Program-made: the position numbers and the translations under genes
The notes under the pieces: generated by a model
What the model saw: the letters and a program-made list of their open reading frames with translations, nothing else
The model's database searches: none
What the model was told of the DNA's origin: nothing
Source: WHSW01 sp963846165
GTDB taxonomy: Bacteria > Actinomycetota > Thermoleophilia > Solirubrobacterales > 70-9
Direction of reading: 5' to 3'
DNA: 64,000 bases
Assembly (NCBI GenBank): GCA_963846165.1
Contig: CAWJUU010000005.1
Coordinates: forward strand, 248,001-312,000
Part shown: piece by piece, positions 29,562 to 37,787 of the stretch
Layout of the letters: each line of letters starts with the position of its first letter
Position numbering within the stretch: the first letter of the stretch is position 1

Positions 29562-30911
29562 TCAGCTCGTCTGCATGTCGGGGGAGGTCGCGAGCAGCAG
29601 CCGGAGCGCGTTCTGGCGCAGGGCTCGGTAGGAGCTCTGCTGCCACTCCTCCGTGGCAGCGCCCTCGACCGAGCGGGCGTAGCGCTCGAGCGCCTTGCGG
29701 GTCGGGTTCGAGATCGTCGGCTCGCCCCAGAACCGCAGCGCCTTTCGCACCGCCACCTTCGGGCTCTCGCCCTCGTCGTAGGGGAGCTCATCGTCGACCA
29801 CGTCGAGGCCGGCGATCAGGTTCGCCGTCGCCCAGCGCCCGCGGAAGGTCGACGTGTCGAGCCAGCGGAGGTCGTTCCAGCCCGAGACGTTGGGCGGGCG
29901 AAAGAGTCGCTGCCCGGCCATCCCCGCGACCCAAACGTAGTCCTCGGTCGTGATCCCGCGGCGCCGGGCGCGCAGCAGGCCCGCCATGTAGACCGCCGGC
30001 GGCTTGACCATCGCCGGGCCCGAGTAGAAGCTCGGGTGCATGAGGATCGCCTCGACCACGGGGCGGATCGCGTAGCCCCGCTTGATGTAGAGCCGCTCGA
30101 GCGCCTTGCGGGTCCGCTTCGAGGGCGGCTTGGGGATGAAGTAGCTCCACAGCTTCTCGACGAAGAACGTCTTGTGGGCCGGGTGCTCGACGCACAGCCG
30201 GCAGGAGTCGGTCCAGTCGAAGTTGCCGGTCTTGCGGAAGATCGTCTTCGGGCCGGTGTCGTGGCGAGTGGGGTCGAAGCGGAAGTTCGTGTAGCCGACA
30301 TCGTCGACGTAGCTCGCCCGCCATCCGGTCAGCGCCCGCGCCTGCTCGCGAACGTCGTCCTCGGAGTACGGGTAGCCGGACTCGTCGGAGGCGCCGAGCG
30401 TGAACAGCTCCATCAACTCGCGCGCGTAGTTCTCGTTCGGCGACTGCTTGCGGTTGTCGATCCCCGAGAGCCAGATCAGCATCGCGCCGTCCGCGGTGAC
30501 GTCGAGGAGCAGGTCGAGGAACGAGCCGGTGGCGTGGCGCCGGAAGAGCTCCGCCTGCGCGATCGCGAGCTCAGGCGTTTCGGCGTCGGTCGCGAACCAG
30601 TCGTGCCAGATCAGCGCCATTCGCTCCTCGAACGGGCGCGTCGTCCGCACCATCCGATCGAGCCACCAGAGCATGTCGTGGCCGTAGGCGTCATAGGGCG
30701 CTATCGGCAGCCCGTCCTCGTCGGTGGGCGCGGGCCCCGCCAGGCCCTTCTTGCGCTTCGAGCGCGTCAGCGAGCGCACGGCGCCCTCGAGGTTGAAGCT
30801 GCGCGCCATCTTGCGCGCCTCGCCCGGCCGCGGGCCGAAGCCGGCACGCCAGAGCAGGCGCTCAGCCTGGCGTTCGCCGAACTTCCCGCGATAGACAGGC
30901 AGGTCCGCCAT
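29562..30911 (-). CDS. DUF1800 protein
   Basis: 449 residues, no signal peptide, starting MADLPVYRGKFGERQAERLL. Family segments: WRAGFGPRPGEARKMA, MALIWHDWFAT, LIWLSGIDNRKQSPNENYAR, ELMELFTLG, DVREQARALTGW, HDTGPKTIFRKTGNFDW and FRPPNVSGWNDLRWLDTSTF. These are the helical segments of DUF1800, nearly always encoded beside DUF1501 in bacteria. The partner gene starts 10 bp downstream. Role unknown; a part in polymer or surface handling has been suggested in the literature for relatives, without proof that I can cite. Confidence 0.9.
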   Translation of the reverse strand: MADLPVYRGKFGERQAERLLWRAGFGPRPGEARKMARSFNLEGAVRSLTRSKRKKGLAGPAPTDEDGLPIAPYDAYGHDMLWWLDRMVRTTRPFEERMALIWHDWFATDAETPELAIAQAELFRRHATGSFLDLLLDVTADGAMLIWLSGIDNRKQSPNENYARELMELFTLGASDESGYPYSEDDVREQARALTGWRASYVDDVGYTNFRFDPTRHDTGPKTIFRKTGNFDWTDSCRLCVEHPAHKTFFVEKLWSYFIPKPPSKRTRKALERLYIKRGYAIRPVVEAILMHPSFYSGPAMVKPPAVYMAGLLRARRRGITTEDYVWVAGMAGQRLFRPPNVSGWNDLRWLDTSTFRGRWATANLIAGLDVVDDELPYDEGESPKVAVRKALRFWGEPTISNPTRKALERYARSVEGAATEEWQQSSYRALRQNALRLLLATSPDMQTS

Positions 30912-30972
30912 TAAGGTGTCTCATCGGCACGTGGGGCCGAAAACCTTTAGCCCGGCGGACACACGGTCCAGC

Positions 30973-32331
30973 TCAGAGGATCGGCAGGAAGCGCTCGATC
31001 TCCCAGGGAGTGACCTGGACGCGGTACTCCTCCCACTCCTCGCGCTTGACCTCGATGAAGCGCTTGAACGTGTGCTCGCCGAGGATCCGGAGCACGAGCT
31101 CGGACTCGGCGGCGATCTCGATCGCCTCGCCTAGAGTCTCGGGGAGCTGCTCGATTCCGCGCTGGTGGCGCTCCTCGGGGGTCAGGTGGTAGAGGTTCTG
31201 CTCCATCGGCTCGGGCAGCTCGTAGCCGTGCTCGATCCCCTCGAGCCCGGCGTGCAGCATGCCGGCGAAGCAGAGATAGGGGTTGCAGGCCGGGTCGGGG
31301 CAGCGAAGCTCGGCGCGGGTCGCCTGCTCCTTGCCCGGGTGATAGAGCGGCACCCGGACGAGCGCCGAGCGGTTGCGCCGCGACCAGGCGAGGTAGACGG
31401 GCGCCTCGAAGCCCGGCACGAGCCGCTTGTAGGAGTTCACCCACTGCGCGAACAGGGGGGTGATCTCGCGCGCGTGGCGGAGCTGGCCGGCGATGAACGA
31501 CTTCGCGGTCGCCGAGAGGTAGTACTGGTCGTCGGGGTCGTAGAAGGCATTGCGGCCGTCCTTCGACAGCGACTGGTGGACGTGCATCCCGGAGCCGTTC
31601 TCGCCGAACAGCGGCTTCGGCATGAAGGTGGCGTGCCAGCCGAACTTGAGCGCGTACTCCTTGACCGTGATCCGGTAGGTCATGCAGTCGTCGGACATCG
31701 CGAGCGCGTCCTTGTAGCGCATGTCGACCTCGTGCTGTGAGGGCCCGACCTCGTGGTGGGCGTACTCGACGTGGATCCCGAGCTGCTCGAGCGCGAGGAT
31801 CGTCTCGCGGCGGACGTCGGAGCCGGCGTCGAGCGTGGTCAGGTCGAAGTAGCCGCCCTCGTCGAGGATCTCCGGCTCGCCGCCGTCGGGGCGCGCATCC
31901 TTGAAGTAGAAGTACTCGAGCTCGGGGCCGATGTTGAAGTGGTCGAACCCCATCTCCTCGGCGCGCTGCAGCGCGCGCCGCAGGATCCAGCGCGGATCGC
32001 CCTCGTAGGGCTCGCCGCCGGGCACCTGGATGTCGCAGAACATCCGCCCGGTCGCCTTCTCCGACGAGCGCCACGGCAGGACCGCGAAGGTCGAGGCGTC
32101 GGGCATCGCGATCATGTCCGACTCCTCGATCGGGTTGAAGCCGGTGATCGAGGACCCGTCGAAGCCCATCCCGCCCTCGAACGCGTCCTCGAGCTCGGAG
32201 GAGTTGATCGAGAACGACTTCAGCTGGCCGAGCACGTCGGTGAACCAGAGCCGGATGAAGCGGACATCGTTGTCGGAGACGGCCTTGATCACGTCGTCGG
32301 CGGTTTCGGTGCGCAGCGGTTCGTCAGCCAT
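30973..32331 (-). CDS. glnA: type I glutamine synthetase
   Basis: Makes glutamine from glutamate, ammonia and ATP; dodecameric cytosolic enzyme. 452 residues with GGAGAAGA before the ATG. GS signatures: MGFDGSSITGF (beta-grasp), MFCDIQVPGGEPYEGDPR, NIGPELEYFYF (metal site), ANHHEVGPSQHEVD-type HHEVGPSQHEVDMRY, ENGSGMHVHQSL, LVPGFEAPVYLAWSRRNRSA and ELRCPDPACNPYL. The length is that of the GSI-alpha type with no extended adenylylation loop; the usual Tyr site (NLYDLP) reads NLYHLTPEE. Regulation by feedback rather than by adenylylation is likely. Confidence 0.94.
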   Translation of the reverse strand: MADEPLRTETADDVIKAVSDNDVRFIRLWFTDVLGQLKSFSINSSELEDAFEGGMGFDGSSITGFNPIEESDMIAMPDASTFAVLPWRSSEKATGRMFCDIQVPGGEPYEGDPRWILRRALQRAEEMGFDHFNIGPELEYFYFKDARPDGGEPEILDEGGYFDLTTLDAGSDVRRETILALEQLGIHVEYAHHEVGPSQHEVDMRYKDALAMSDDCMTYRITVKEYALKFGWHATFMPKPLFGENGSGMHVHQSLSKDGRNAFYDPDDQYYLSATAKSFIAGQLRHAREITPLFAQWVNSYKRLVPGFEAPVYLAWSRRNRSALVRVPLYHPGKEQATRAELRCPDPACNPYLCFAGMLHAGLEGIEHGYELPEPMEQNLYHLTPEERHQRGIEQLPETLGEAIEIAAESELVLRILGEHTFKRFIEVKREEWEEYRVQVTPWEIERFLPIL

Positions 32332-32409
32332 CTCTTCTCCGGTCTTTGCTTGCTCGGCGAGGCGCGAACCCTATCCCGCCCGGCAAGGCCTTGACGGCTG
32401 CGATACTCT

Positions 32410-32428
32410 TACTTACGTCGGGTAAGTA
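32410..32428. promoter_or_regulatory. inverted repeat, probable operator
   Basis: TACTTAC-N5-GTAAGTA, a perfect 7-bp dyad in an AT-rich patch between the divergent glnA and AhpD-like genes. It lies 80 bp from each start. A regulator of either gene could bind here; the regulator is not encoded next to it. A repeated AGTAAAG lies just downstream (32439-32450). Confidence 0.5.
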
Positions 32429-32507
32429 CCTAGCTAAAAGTAAAGTAAAGGCGGGATTAGGCCTTTCTAAACGAGCCCCGGCGGCTTACACATACGGAGG
32501 ACAGCAG

Positions 32508-33074
32508 ATGACCGTGAAGACAGACATGAGCCGCTTTCACATCCACGACGAGCTCACCGCGCCGGAGGGCAGCATCAAGATCCTCAAGGGCGTGCAGACG
32601 GCGGGCGGATCGGTCTCCAAGTTCATCGGCGTGCTTGCCGGCGCGCCGGCGGCGCTCCGCTCCTACGCTCGGATGCGCCATGAGCTTCGCGGGGGCTCCC
32701 TCCCCCAGGCGACGCGCGAGCGGATCGGGCTCGCGGTCGCGGAGCGCCGCGGGGACCCCTACTCGATCGCCCAGCACGCGAAGACCGCGCGCTCGGCAGG
32801 GCTCGGGCTCGACGAGATCTCGCGAGCGCGCAGCTTCGGCTCGGCCGACCCCAAGGAGGCGGCGCTGCTCGCCTTCCTCGAGGCGCTCGCCGATACCGGC
32901 GGCCGGCCGGCCCAGCACCTCGCCGAGGAGGCGAGGGAGCACGACTGGACCGACGAGGAGCTGCTCGAGGCGGTCGCCCACCTGGCGATGAACGAGTTCC
33001 AGAGCCTGATCTCGAACGCCGCGGCGCTGCCTCAGGACCAGTCGGACCCGTCGGTGCTGCCGAACGCGGCCTGA
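32508..33074 (+). CDS. carboxymuconolactone decarboxylase / AhpD-like protein
   Basis: 188 residues, ATG behind ACGGAGG. The helical CMD/AhpD core is residues 55-150: LPQATRERIGLAVAERRGDP, then IAQHAKTARSAGLGLDEISR, ending in LAFLEALADTGGRPAQHL. The catalytic CxxC of true AhpD is absent (no Cys in the protein), so peroxidase-reductase activity like AhpD is unlikely; a decarboxylase or unknown function is left. Its C-terminal half carries the typical WTDEELLEAVAHLAMNEFQ helix. Confidence 0.78.
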   Translation: MTVKTDMSRFHIHDELTAPEGSIKILKGVQTAGGSVSKFIGVLAGAPAALRSYARMRHELRGGSLPQATRERIGLAVAERRGDPYSIAQHAKTARSAGLGLDEISRARSFGSADPKEAALLAFLEALADTGGRPAQHLAEEAREHDWTDEELLEAVAHLAMNEFQSLISNAAALPQDQSDPSVLPNAA

Positions 33075-33102
33075 GCTCGCGCGCGGAGCGAGGGCCCGGG
33101 CT

Positions 33103-33834
33103 CTACTTCGAGATCTTGGCGACCCGGACGTCGTCGGTGTAGGTGAGGCCGATCGCCTCCGCGGTCGCCTGGGTGAGGTCCCACTTGGCGACGTGGGCGA
33201 ACGGACCGCGATCGATCACCTTCGTGCGCACGTAGCTGCCCTCGTAGCGCAGCACCACCTTCGACCCGCACGGCAGCGTCTTGTGCGCGACTCCAATGGT
33301 GCGCCTCGTCAGCGTCCGGCCGCAGGCCGTCTCGCTGCCGAAGAAGCCCGGGCCGTACCAGGTGGCGAGCTGGCTCGGCATCGCGTTGACGAGCGCCGTG
33401 CTGGTCTCGTCGTCGACGACCCCGTCGGCGGCGAGCTCGGCGTCGCGCTGGAACGAGCGCACCGCGCCGGCGGTCGGAGCCTTGAAGTCATCGGCGAGCG
33501 GCGCCTGGCGGTAGTCCTTGGACTCGAGGATCCAGTTCAGCGTCTCGACGTCGTCACCGCAGTCGCCGAGCCGCAGCGTCCGCCGACCGAACTCCCTCTC
33601 GGGGCAGCCCGGCGTGCCCGAATCGGCTGCGCCGCCGCCCGTGGCCCCGCCGCTGCCCGTGCCGATGCCGCCAGAGCCGGCGCGGGCGCTCGCCGCTCCG
33701 GCGATCATCGCGACCACGGCCAGCCCCACAGCCCAGAGGGCGAAGCGGTCGGGCCGCGCGGCGATCGCTGAGGGCCGTTGGGCACGCTGTCGGTTGTGGT
33801 TGGCCGGATTGCGGCGCGGGCGGGAGTCGTCCAT
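33103..33834 (-). CDS. RlpA-like double-psi beta-barrel wall protein with PG-binding domain
   Basis: 243 residues from ATG 33834. After a basic N-terminus there is one membrane segment or signal (ALWAVGLAVVAMIAGAASARA, about 33-53), a Gly-rich linker, a peptidoglycan-binding type 1 domain (LRLGDCGDDVETLNWILESK ... VRSFQRDAELAADGVVDDET), and a double-psi beta-barrel (ATWYGPGFFGSETACG, VAHKTLPCGSKVVLRYEG, KVIDRGPF). The Asp in the DRGPF loop is the usual catalytic residue of RlpA/resuscitation-type enzymes. A c-di-AMP riboswitch precedes it, as for many actinobacterial wall-remodelling genes. Confidence 0.88.
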   Translation of the reverse strand: MDDSRPRRNPANHNRQRAQRPSAIAARPDRFALWAVGLAVVAMIAGAASARAGSGGIGTGSGGATGGGAADSGTPGCPEREFGRRTLRLGDCGDDVETLNWILESKDYRQAPLADDFKAPTAGAVRSFQRDAELAADGVVDDETSTALVNAMPSQLATWYGPGFFGSETACGRTLTRRTIGVAHKTLPCGSKVVLRYEGSYVRTKVIDRGPFAHVAKWDLTQATAEAIGLTYTDDVRVAKISK

Positions 33835-33844
33835 ATCTCTTTCG

Positions 33845-33988
33845 AGCGCTTGCGGGGTTAGCTGACGGGCTCGCGCCGAAAGAGCTGGCGCTACGCGGCG
33901 GATGCCGGCGATTCGCCCCGAAACCAAAGGGATCCCCCTTGAGTGGGTCCCCCGCTCCCCGCGGGATATGGGCGGGGATTAAGCGGCC
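33845..33988 (-). ncRNA. c-di-AMP riboswitch (ydaO-yuaA)
   Basis: On the minus strand, 10 bp before the RlpA-like start, the leader reads CGCTTAAT, then GAGCGGGGGACCCA, then GGGGCGAATCGCCGG, and ends CCCGTCAGCTAACCCCG followed by CAAGCG. These blocks and their order are the conserved core of the ydaO-yuaA class (CGCUUAAU...GCGGGGGACCCA...GGGGYGAAUC...GUCAGCUAACCYCGUARGCG). In this class c-di-AMP binding usually turns expression off. The exact ends are approximate. Confidence 0.9.
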
Positions 33989-34089
33989 GTCAGCCTACCA
34001 GGAAAGGCGACGGGAGTTTGCACTTTATGAGTGACACTTGAGCAAGTATTCGTCGTCACCAACGGGGATTCCTCCATAGGATCGGCGCC

Positions 34090-34917
34090 GTGAGTGGAGC
34101 CGCGGTCGTCACCGGAGCCGGACGCGGGCTGGGCCTGGAGATCGCGCGGGCGCTCGCGGCGCGGGGGCTGGCGGTAAACGTCACCGACGTCGACGTGCGG
34201 GCGGCGACCGATGGCGCCACCGCGATCGGGGGCACCGCGTGGGGAGCCGGGCTCGACGTCCGCGATGCCGATGCCTGCCAGGCGGTCGCCGGCGCGGCCG
34301 CCGAGCGCGCCGGGCCGCTCGCGGTCTGGGTCAACAACGCCGGGGTCCTGGTCACCGGCCACGTCTGGGAGCAGGACGAGGCGCTGCGGCGGACGCTGTT
34401 TGAGGTCAACGCGCTGGGCACGATCAACGGCACCCTGGCCGCGCTCGAGCTCATGCGCCCGGCCGATCGCGGGCACGTGATCAACGTGATCTCGCTCGCC
34501 GGCCTCGGCGCCCCGCCCGGCGAGGCGCTGTATGCGGCGACCAAGCACGGCGCGATGGCGTTCACGCTCGGCACGCTCGCCGACCTGCGCCGGTCCGGGC
34601 ACCGTGGGGTCAATGTCTCGGCGGTCTGCCCGGACGGGATCTGGACCCCGATGCTTCACGACAAGCTCGATGATCTCGATGCCGCGCCCTCGTTCTCGGG
34701 CGTGCTGCTGCGCCCCGAGGACGTCGCCGCCCGCGCCGTGGCGCTGCTCGACCGGCCGCGGGCGGTGCTCACGATCCCGCGCTGGCGGGGCGCATTCGTG
34801 CGGATCTTCGACGCCTTCCCCGGTTTCGCGACGAGGATCCTGCCGCTGTGGATGAAGGATGCCCAGCGGCGCCAGCGGGCTTGGAAGAAGCGGATCGAGA
34901 GTGGCCGCGGGCTCTGA
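34090..34917 (+). CDS. short-chain dehydrogenase/reductase
   Basis: 275 residues from a GTG at 34090. Classical SDR: cofactor motif VVTGAGRGLGLEIARAL (TGxxxGxG), LDVRD, VNNAGVL, catalytic Ser in NVISLAGL, and Y-x-x-x-K in YAATKHGAMA. The Asp after the second strand (VTDVDVR) favours NAD(H). The C-terminal 60 residues are basic and hydrophobic (FPGFATRILPLWMKDAQRRQ), as in some membrane-associated lipid-acting SDRs. The next gene begins inside its last codons. Confidence 0.87.
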   Translation: MSGAAVVTGAGRGLGLEIARALAARGLAVNVTDVDVRAATDGATAIGGTAWGAGLDVRDADACQAVAGAAAERAGPLAVWVNNAGVLVTGHVWEQDEALRRTLFEVNALGTINGTLAALELMRPADRGHVINVISLAGLGAPPGEALYAATKHGAMAFTLGTLADLRRSGHRGVNVSAVCPDGIWTPMLHDKLDDLDAAPSFSGVLLRPEDVAARAVALLDRPRAVLTIPRWRGAFVRIFDAFPGFATRILPLWMKDAQRRQRAWKKRIESGRGL

Positions 34918-35467
34918 GCGCGCGGCGCCCGAGCCGCCCACCCCGGCGCCCGAGCCGGGTGCGCCGGGTGCGTGGCGCGTCGCCCGCGCGATCCTCCCGC
35001 TGCCGTTCGTCGCCACGGTCGTGGTCCCGGCGCTGATCGTCGCGGTCGGCGACAGCTCGATCGGCTGGGACCTCGACGGCGCCGTGCGAGCGCTTCCGAT
35101 CGTCGCCGGCGTGGCGCTGATCGCGGTCGGGCTCGGGCTCTTCGTCGCCACGGTGAGGCTGTTCGCCTCGGTCGGCCGCGGCACGCTCGCGCCCTGGGAC
35201 CCGCCCGAGCGGCTGGTCGTGCGTGGGCCGTACCGCTACCTCCGCCACCCGATGATCAGCGGCGTCGCCCTGGTGCTCGCGGGCGAGGCGCTGGCGCTCG
35301 GCTCGCCCTCGATCGGCTTCTGGCTCGGCGCCTTCATCGCCGTCAACGCGGTCTATCTGCCGCTGGTCGAGGAGCCGGCGCTCATACGCCGCTTCGGCCC
35401 CGACTACGAGCGCTACATGGCGAACGTCAGCCGCTGGGTGCCGAGGCTGCGGCCCTGGAACGGTTGA
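34901..35467 (+). CDS. isoprenylcysteine carboxyl methyltransferase-like integral membrane protein
   Basis: 188 residues from GTG 34901, overlapping the SDR gene by 17 bp. After a Pro/Ala-rich N-terminus come four or five membrane segments (ILPLPFVATVVVPALIVAV; ALPIVAGVALIAVGLGLFVA; GVALVLAGEALALGSPSIGF). The ICMT/PEMT signature is present: VRGPYRYLRHPMISG and the C-terminal EEPALIRRFGPDYERYMANV. These bind SAM and methylate membrane substrates in the family; which substrate here is unknown. Confidence 0.82.
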   Translation: MAAGSERAAPEPPTPAPEPGAPGAWRVARAILPLPFVATVVVPALIVAVGDSSIGWDLDGAVRALPIVAGVALIAVGLGLFVATVRLFASVGRGTLAPWDPPERLVVRGPYRYLRHPMISGVALVLAGEALALGSPSIGFWLGAFIAVNAVYLPLVEEPALIRRFGPDYERYMANVSRWVPRLRPWNG

Positions 35468-35498
35468 CCCGCGCTTGTGCGGCTGAGAGCATCGGCGG

Positions 35499-35901
35499 AT
35501 GACCACCGAGGAGGAGAACAAGGCGCTCGTCCGGCGACTCGTCGAAGCGGTCATCAACGGAGGCGACATGGCCGCCTTCGACGAGCTCGTCGCGGCCGAC
35601 TACGCCGACCTCGCCGAAGGCGAGCAGCCGGTGGGTCGCGAGGAGTACGGGGAGTTGATCGCGGCGACCCGCGCCGCTCTGCCGGACCTGCGGATGACGA
35701 TCGAGGGCGAGGTCGCCGAGGGCGACACGGTCGCGATCCGGTTCCGCGCCTCGGCCACGCACAGCGGCGAGTTCCTTGGCGTGCCGGCGACCGGGGCGCC
35801 TGGAGTGGGTCGGAATGGGCTGGCTGCGGATCCGCGACGGGCAGATAGTCGAGCGCCGCAACGTCACCGACGTCCACGGCCTGCTCGAGCAGCTCAAATA
35901 G
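35499..35901 (+). CDS. SnoaL-like ester cyclase, one frameshift
   Basis: About 133 residues: TTEEENKALVRRLVEAVINGG, FDELVAADYADL, REEYGELIAATRAALPDLRM, EGDTVAIRFRASATHSGEF. Then the frame changes near 35800 and continues WLRIRDGQIVERRNVTDVHG to a TAG at 35899. The pattern is the SnoaL-like ester cyclase group (pfam-type SnoaL_2). A hairpin follows the stop. No pathway partner is next to it. Confidence 0.75.
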
Positions 35902-35931
35902 AAGGGGCCCCGTCGCCGGGGCCCTTCCGTA
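35902..35931 (+). terminator. hairpin after the SnoaL-like gene
   Basis: AAGGGGCCCC-GTCG-CCGGGGCCCTT gives a long GC stem directly after the TAG, followed by CCGTAGTT with only a weak T-run. It also lies before the stop of the convergent RraA-like gene and could serve both. Confidence 0.6.
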
Positions 35932-35945
35932 GTTGGCCTGTTCGT

Positions 35946-36579
35946 CTAGGGCGCCGGACCATCCTCGCGGGCGATCTCCGCGCGGGACCGCGCGTCGTCT
36001 GCTTCGATCGAGCGCGCCTCGGCCAGCACCTGTTCCAGTTCCCCCGGCGGGATCATGACCGCGCCCGAGGAGTCGGCGAACACGTGCTGGCCAGGGATCA
36101 CGCCGACGCCACTCAGGACCACGGGTACGTTGGCCTGAAACGGCGTTATCTCGCCTCCACCCCATCGAGTCGCCTCGCCGGCGCAGTAGGCGGCGAAGTC
36201 ATACGCCCGCCAGTTCGTCGAAGTCCCGCAGGCGACCGTCGGTGATGACTCCTGCCAGGCCGTGGGGCTGAAGACGCGAGAGCTTGGTTCCACCGCCCAT
36301 CGAGACATCGGTGTAACCGTTGGAGGCGAGTACCAGCACCTTGCCCTCCGGGTCGTCGCCAACCGCTTCGTAGAAGAGGTTGCCGAGGTTGTAGCGCTCG
36401 GGATCGAGCGCAGCCGAGCAGCTCGGAAAGTAAGAGATGGTCACCGCGGGGCCGAACAGGACCCGCCCGGGCGTCGGAGTGACGAGATCGAGGATGTGGC
36501 AACGGTGGCGATGCCGCCGCCCCATCGCGTCGACGAGGTCCGCGCACTTGAGACCCTGTACGGCCGATCCATGGTCCAT
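35946..36579 (-). CDS. RraA-family (HMG/CHA aldolase-like) protein, one frameshift
   Basis: About 210 residues. It begins with a conserved LKCADLVDAMGRR helix, then FGPAVTISYFPSC, VLVLASNGYTDVSMGGGTKL and the core signature LAGVITDGRLRDFDELA. After a frame change near 36205 it goes on YDFAAYCAGEATRWGGGE, VLSGVGVIPGQHVFADSSGAVMIPP. In the aldolase branch the Arg and Asp of DGRLRD bind substrate and metal, so this may be an oxaloacetate decarboxylase/aldolase rather than an RNase E inhibitor; actinobacterial RNase E control by RraA is not known to me. Confidence 0.8.
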
Positions 36580-36631
36580 CGATTCGATCCTACGCGCGAA
36601 CGAAGTCGCGCCGTCGGGCGCCGCCGCTAGC

Positions 36632-36856
36632 TCATCGGGGTGCGTGCAGGATCTCGCGCGCGTCTTGCGCGTCCTGCGGGCTGACCATGATGTCGTGCGC
36701 CCCCACGGTGCCCAGCCCGTCTCCAGCCCCAGCCCCGCGGTTGGTCAACCGGGGCAGGCACTCGATGCCGGCGCTCCGCAAGACCGAGCAGAGCAGCTCG
36801 GCCTCAGGCTCGCTGGCGGCGACCTCAACTACGACCCAGTCGTCGGCGCGAGTCAT
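36632..36856 (-). CDS. DUF2007-type putative signal-transducing protein
   Basis: 74 residues: MTRADDWVVVEVAASEPEAE, LLCSVLRSAGIECLPR and the C-terminal DIMVSPQDAQDAREIL. The pattern (hydrophobic strand, helix carrying L-x-x-x-GI, strand, and VxxxDxxxAREIL) is the DUF2007 fold. The start chosen follows the redoxin stop by 10 bp. No experimental function is known for the family. Confidence 0.72.
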   Translation of the reverse strand: MTRADDWVVVEVAASEPEAELLCSVLRSAGIECLPRLTNRGAGAGDGLGTVGAHDIMVSPQDAQDAREILHAPR

Positions 36857-36866
36857 CGCCGGTCCC

Positions 36867-37787
36867 CTACCCGAACGTGAACGCGTACGCCTCGGCGCCG
36901 GGCTCGAGGAAGGTGATCTCCAGCGTCCGCTCGCGGACCGCGTCTGACTGGCGCACGAGCTGGTAGAGGCGGCCGTCCCGGAGCAGGCCGTTCCCGTCCT
37001 CGTCGACGTCGACGCCGTGTGACGCGCCCGGAGCCTCCCGTCGAGGAGCACGTGGAAGGGAATCGGCTCGCGCGCTCCGGAGAAGCACGAGATGCGCGTC
37101 GCGCGCGTGGAACCTGAAGGCGATGCTCCCGCCGGCCTCGTCGAGCACGACATTCTCACGCTCGACCGTCCACTTGCCCGCGAGGGCCCAGTCGTTCAAG
37201 CGCAGGCGCTCGGGCAGTTCGTCGGGTGGTGCGAGCTGGCCGGTGCGCCCGAAGCCGAGATACGTCTCGGGCGTCCGCAGGTGGTCCCAGTCGGCCTCCG
37301 CCTCCACACCGAGCCCTTCGACGGAGACGAGCTCGCGCTCGGCGCCGAGCAGACGCTGGATCACGCGCTCCGATTCCTCGTAGCGTCCTTCGCCGAAGTG
37401 GTGGTCGCGGATGATCCCGTCGGCGTCGACGAAGTAGAGCGCCGGCCAGTAGTGATTGTCGAAGGCGCTCCAGATTTCGTATTCGTTGTCGGCAGCGACC
37501 GGGTAATCGATTCCTCGCTCCTTCGTCGCCCGGCGCACGCCTTCGATCTCGTGCTCGAACGAGAACTCCGGGGTGTGGGCTCCGATGACGATCAACCCGT
37601 CGTCTCGGTAGGCCTGCGACCACGCGCGGACGTACGGCTCCTGGCGCAGCCAGTTGATGCAGGTCAGCGTCCAGAAGTTCACGAGGACGACGTGGCCCCG
37701 TAGCTCGGCGGGGCCGAGCGGCTCGGAGTTGAGCCACCCGGTCGCCCCGTCGAGCGCGGGCATGTGCGTCCGTGTGAAGATCGACAT
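36867..37787 (-). CDS. DipZ/TlpA-like redoxin with altered CxxC, paired frameshift
   Basis: 306 residues. The thioredoxin-like part is ELRGHVVLVNFWTLTCINWL, QEPYVRAWSQAYRDDGLIVI and GAHTPEFSFEHE. The active site is C43-I-N-W46; family members usually read CINC, so the resolving Cys is missing (codon TGG). The C-terminal jelly-roll segment matches the DipZ extension, with HGVDVDEDGNG and RLYQLVRQ. Between about 37085 and 37030 the frame is off, the correct reading being EPIPFHVLLDG in another frame. No signal peptide is evident. It lies directly after the epoxide hydrolase, 0 bp from its stop. Confidence 0.8.
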   Translation of the reverse strand: MSIFTRTHMPALDGATGWLNSEPLGPAELRGHVVLVNFWTLTCINWLRQEPYVRAWSQAYRDDGLIVIGAHTPEFSFEHEIEGVRRATKERGIDYPVAADNEYEIWSAFDNHYWPALYFVDADGIIRDHHFGEGRYEESERVIQRLLGAERELVSVEGLGVEAEADWDHLRTPETYLGFGRTGQLAPPDELPERLRLNDWALAGKWTVERENVVLDEAGGSIAFRFHARDAHLVLLRSARADSLPRAPRREAPGASHGVDVDEDGNGLLRDGRLYQLVRQSDAVRERTLEITFLEPGAEAYAFTFG

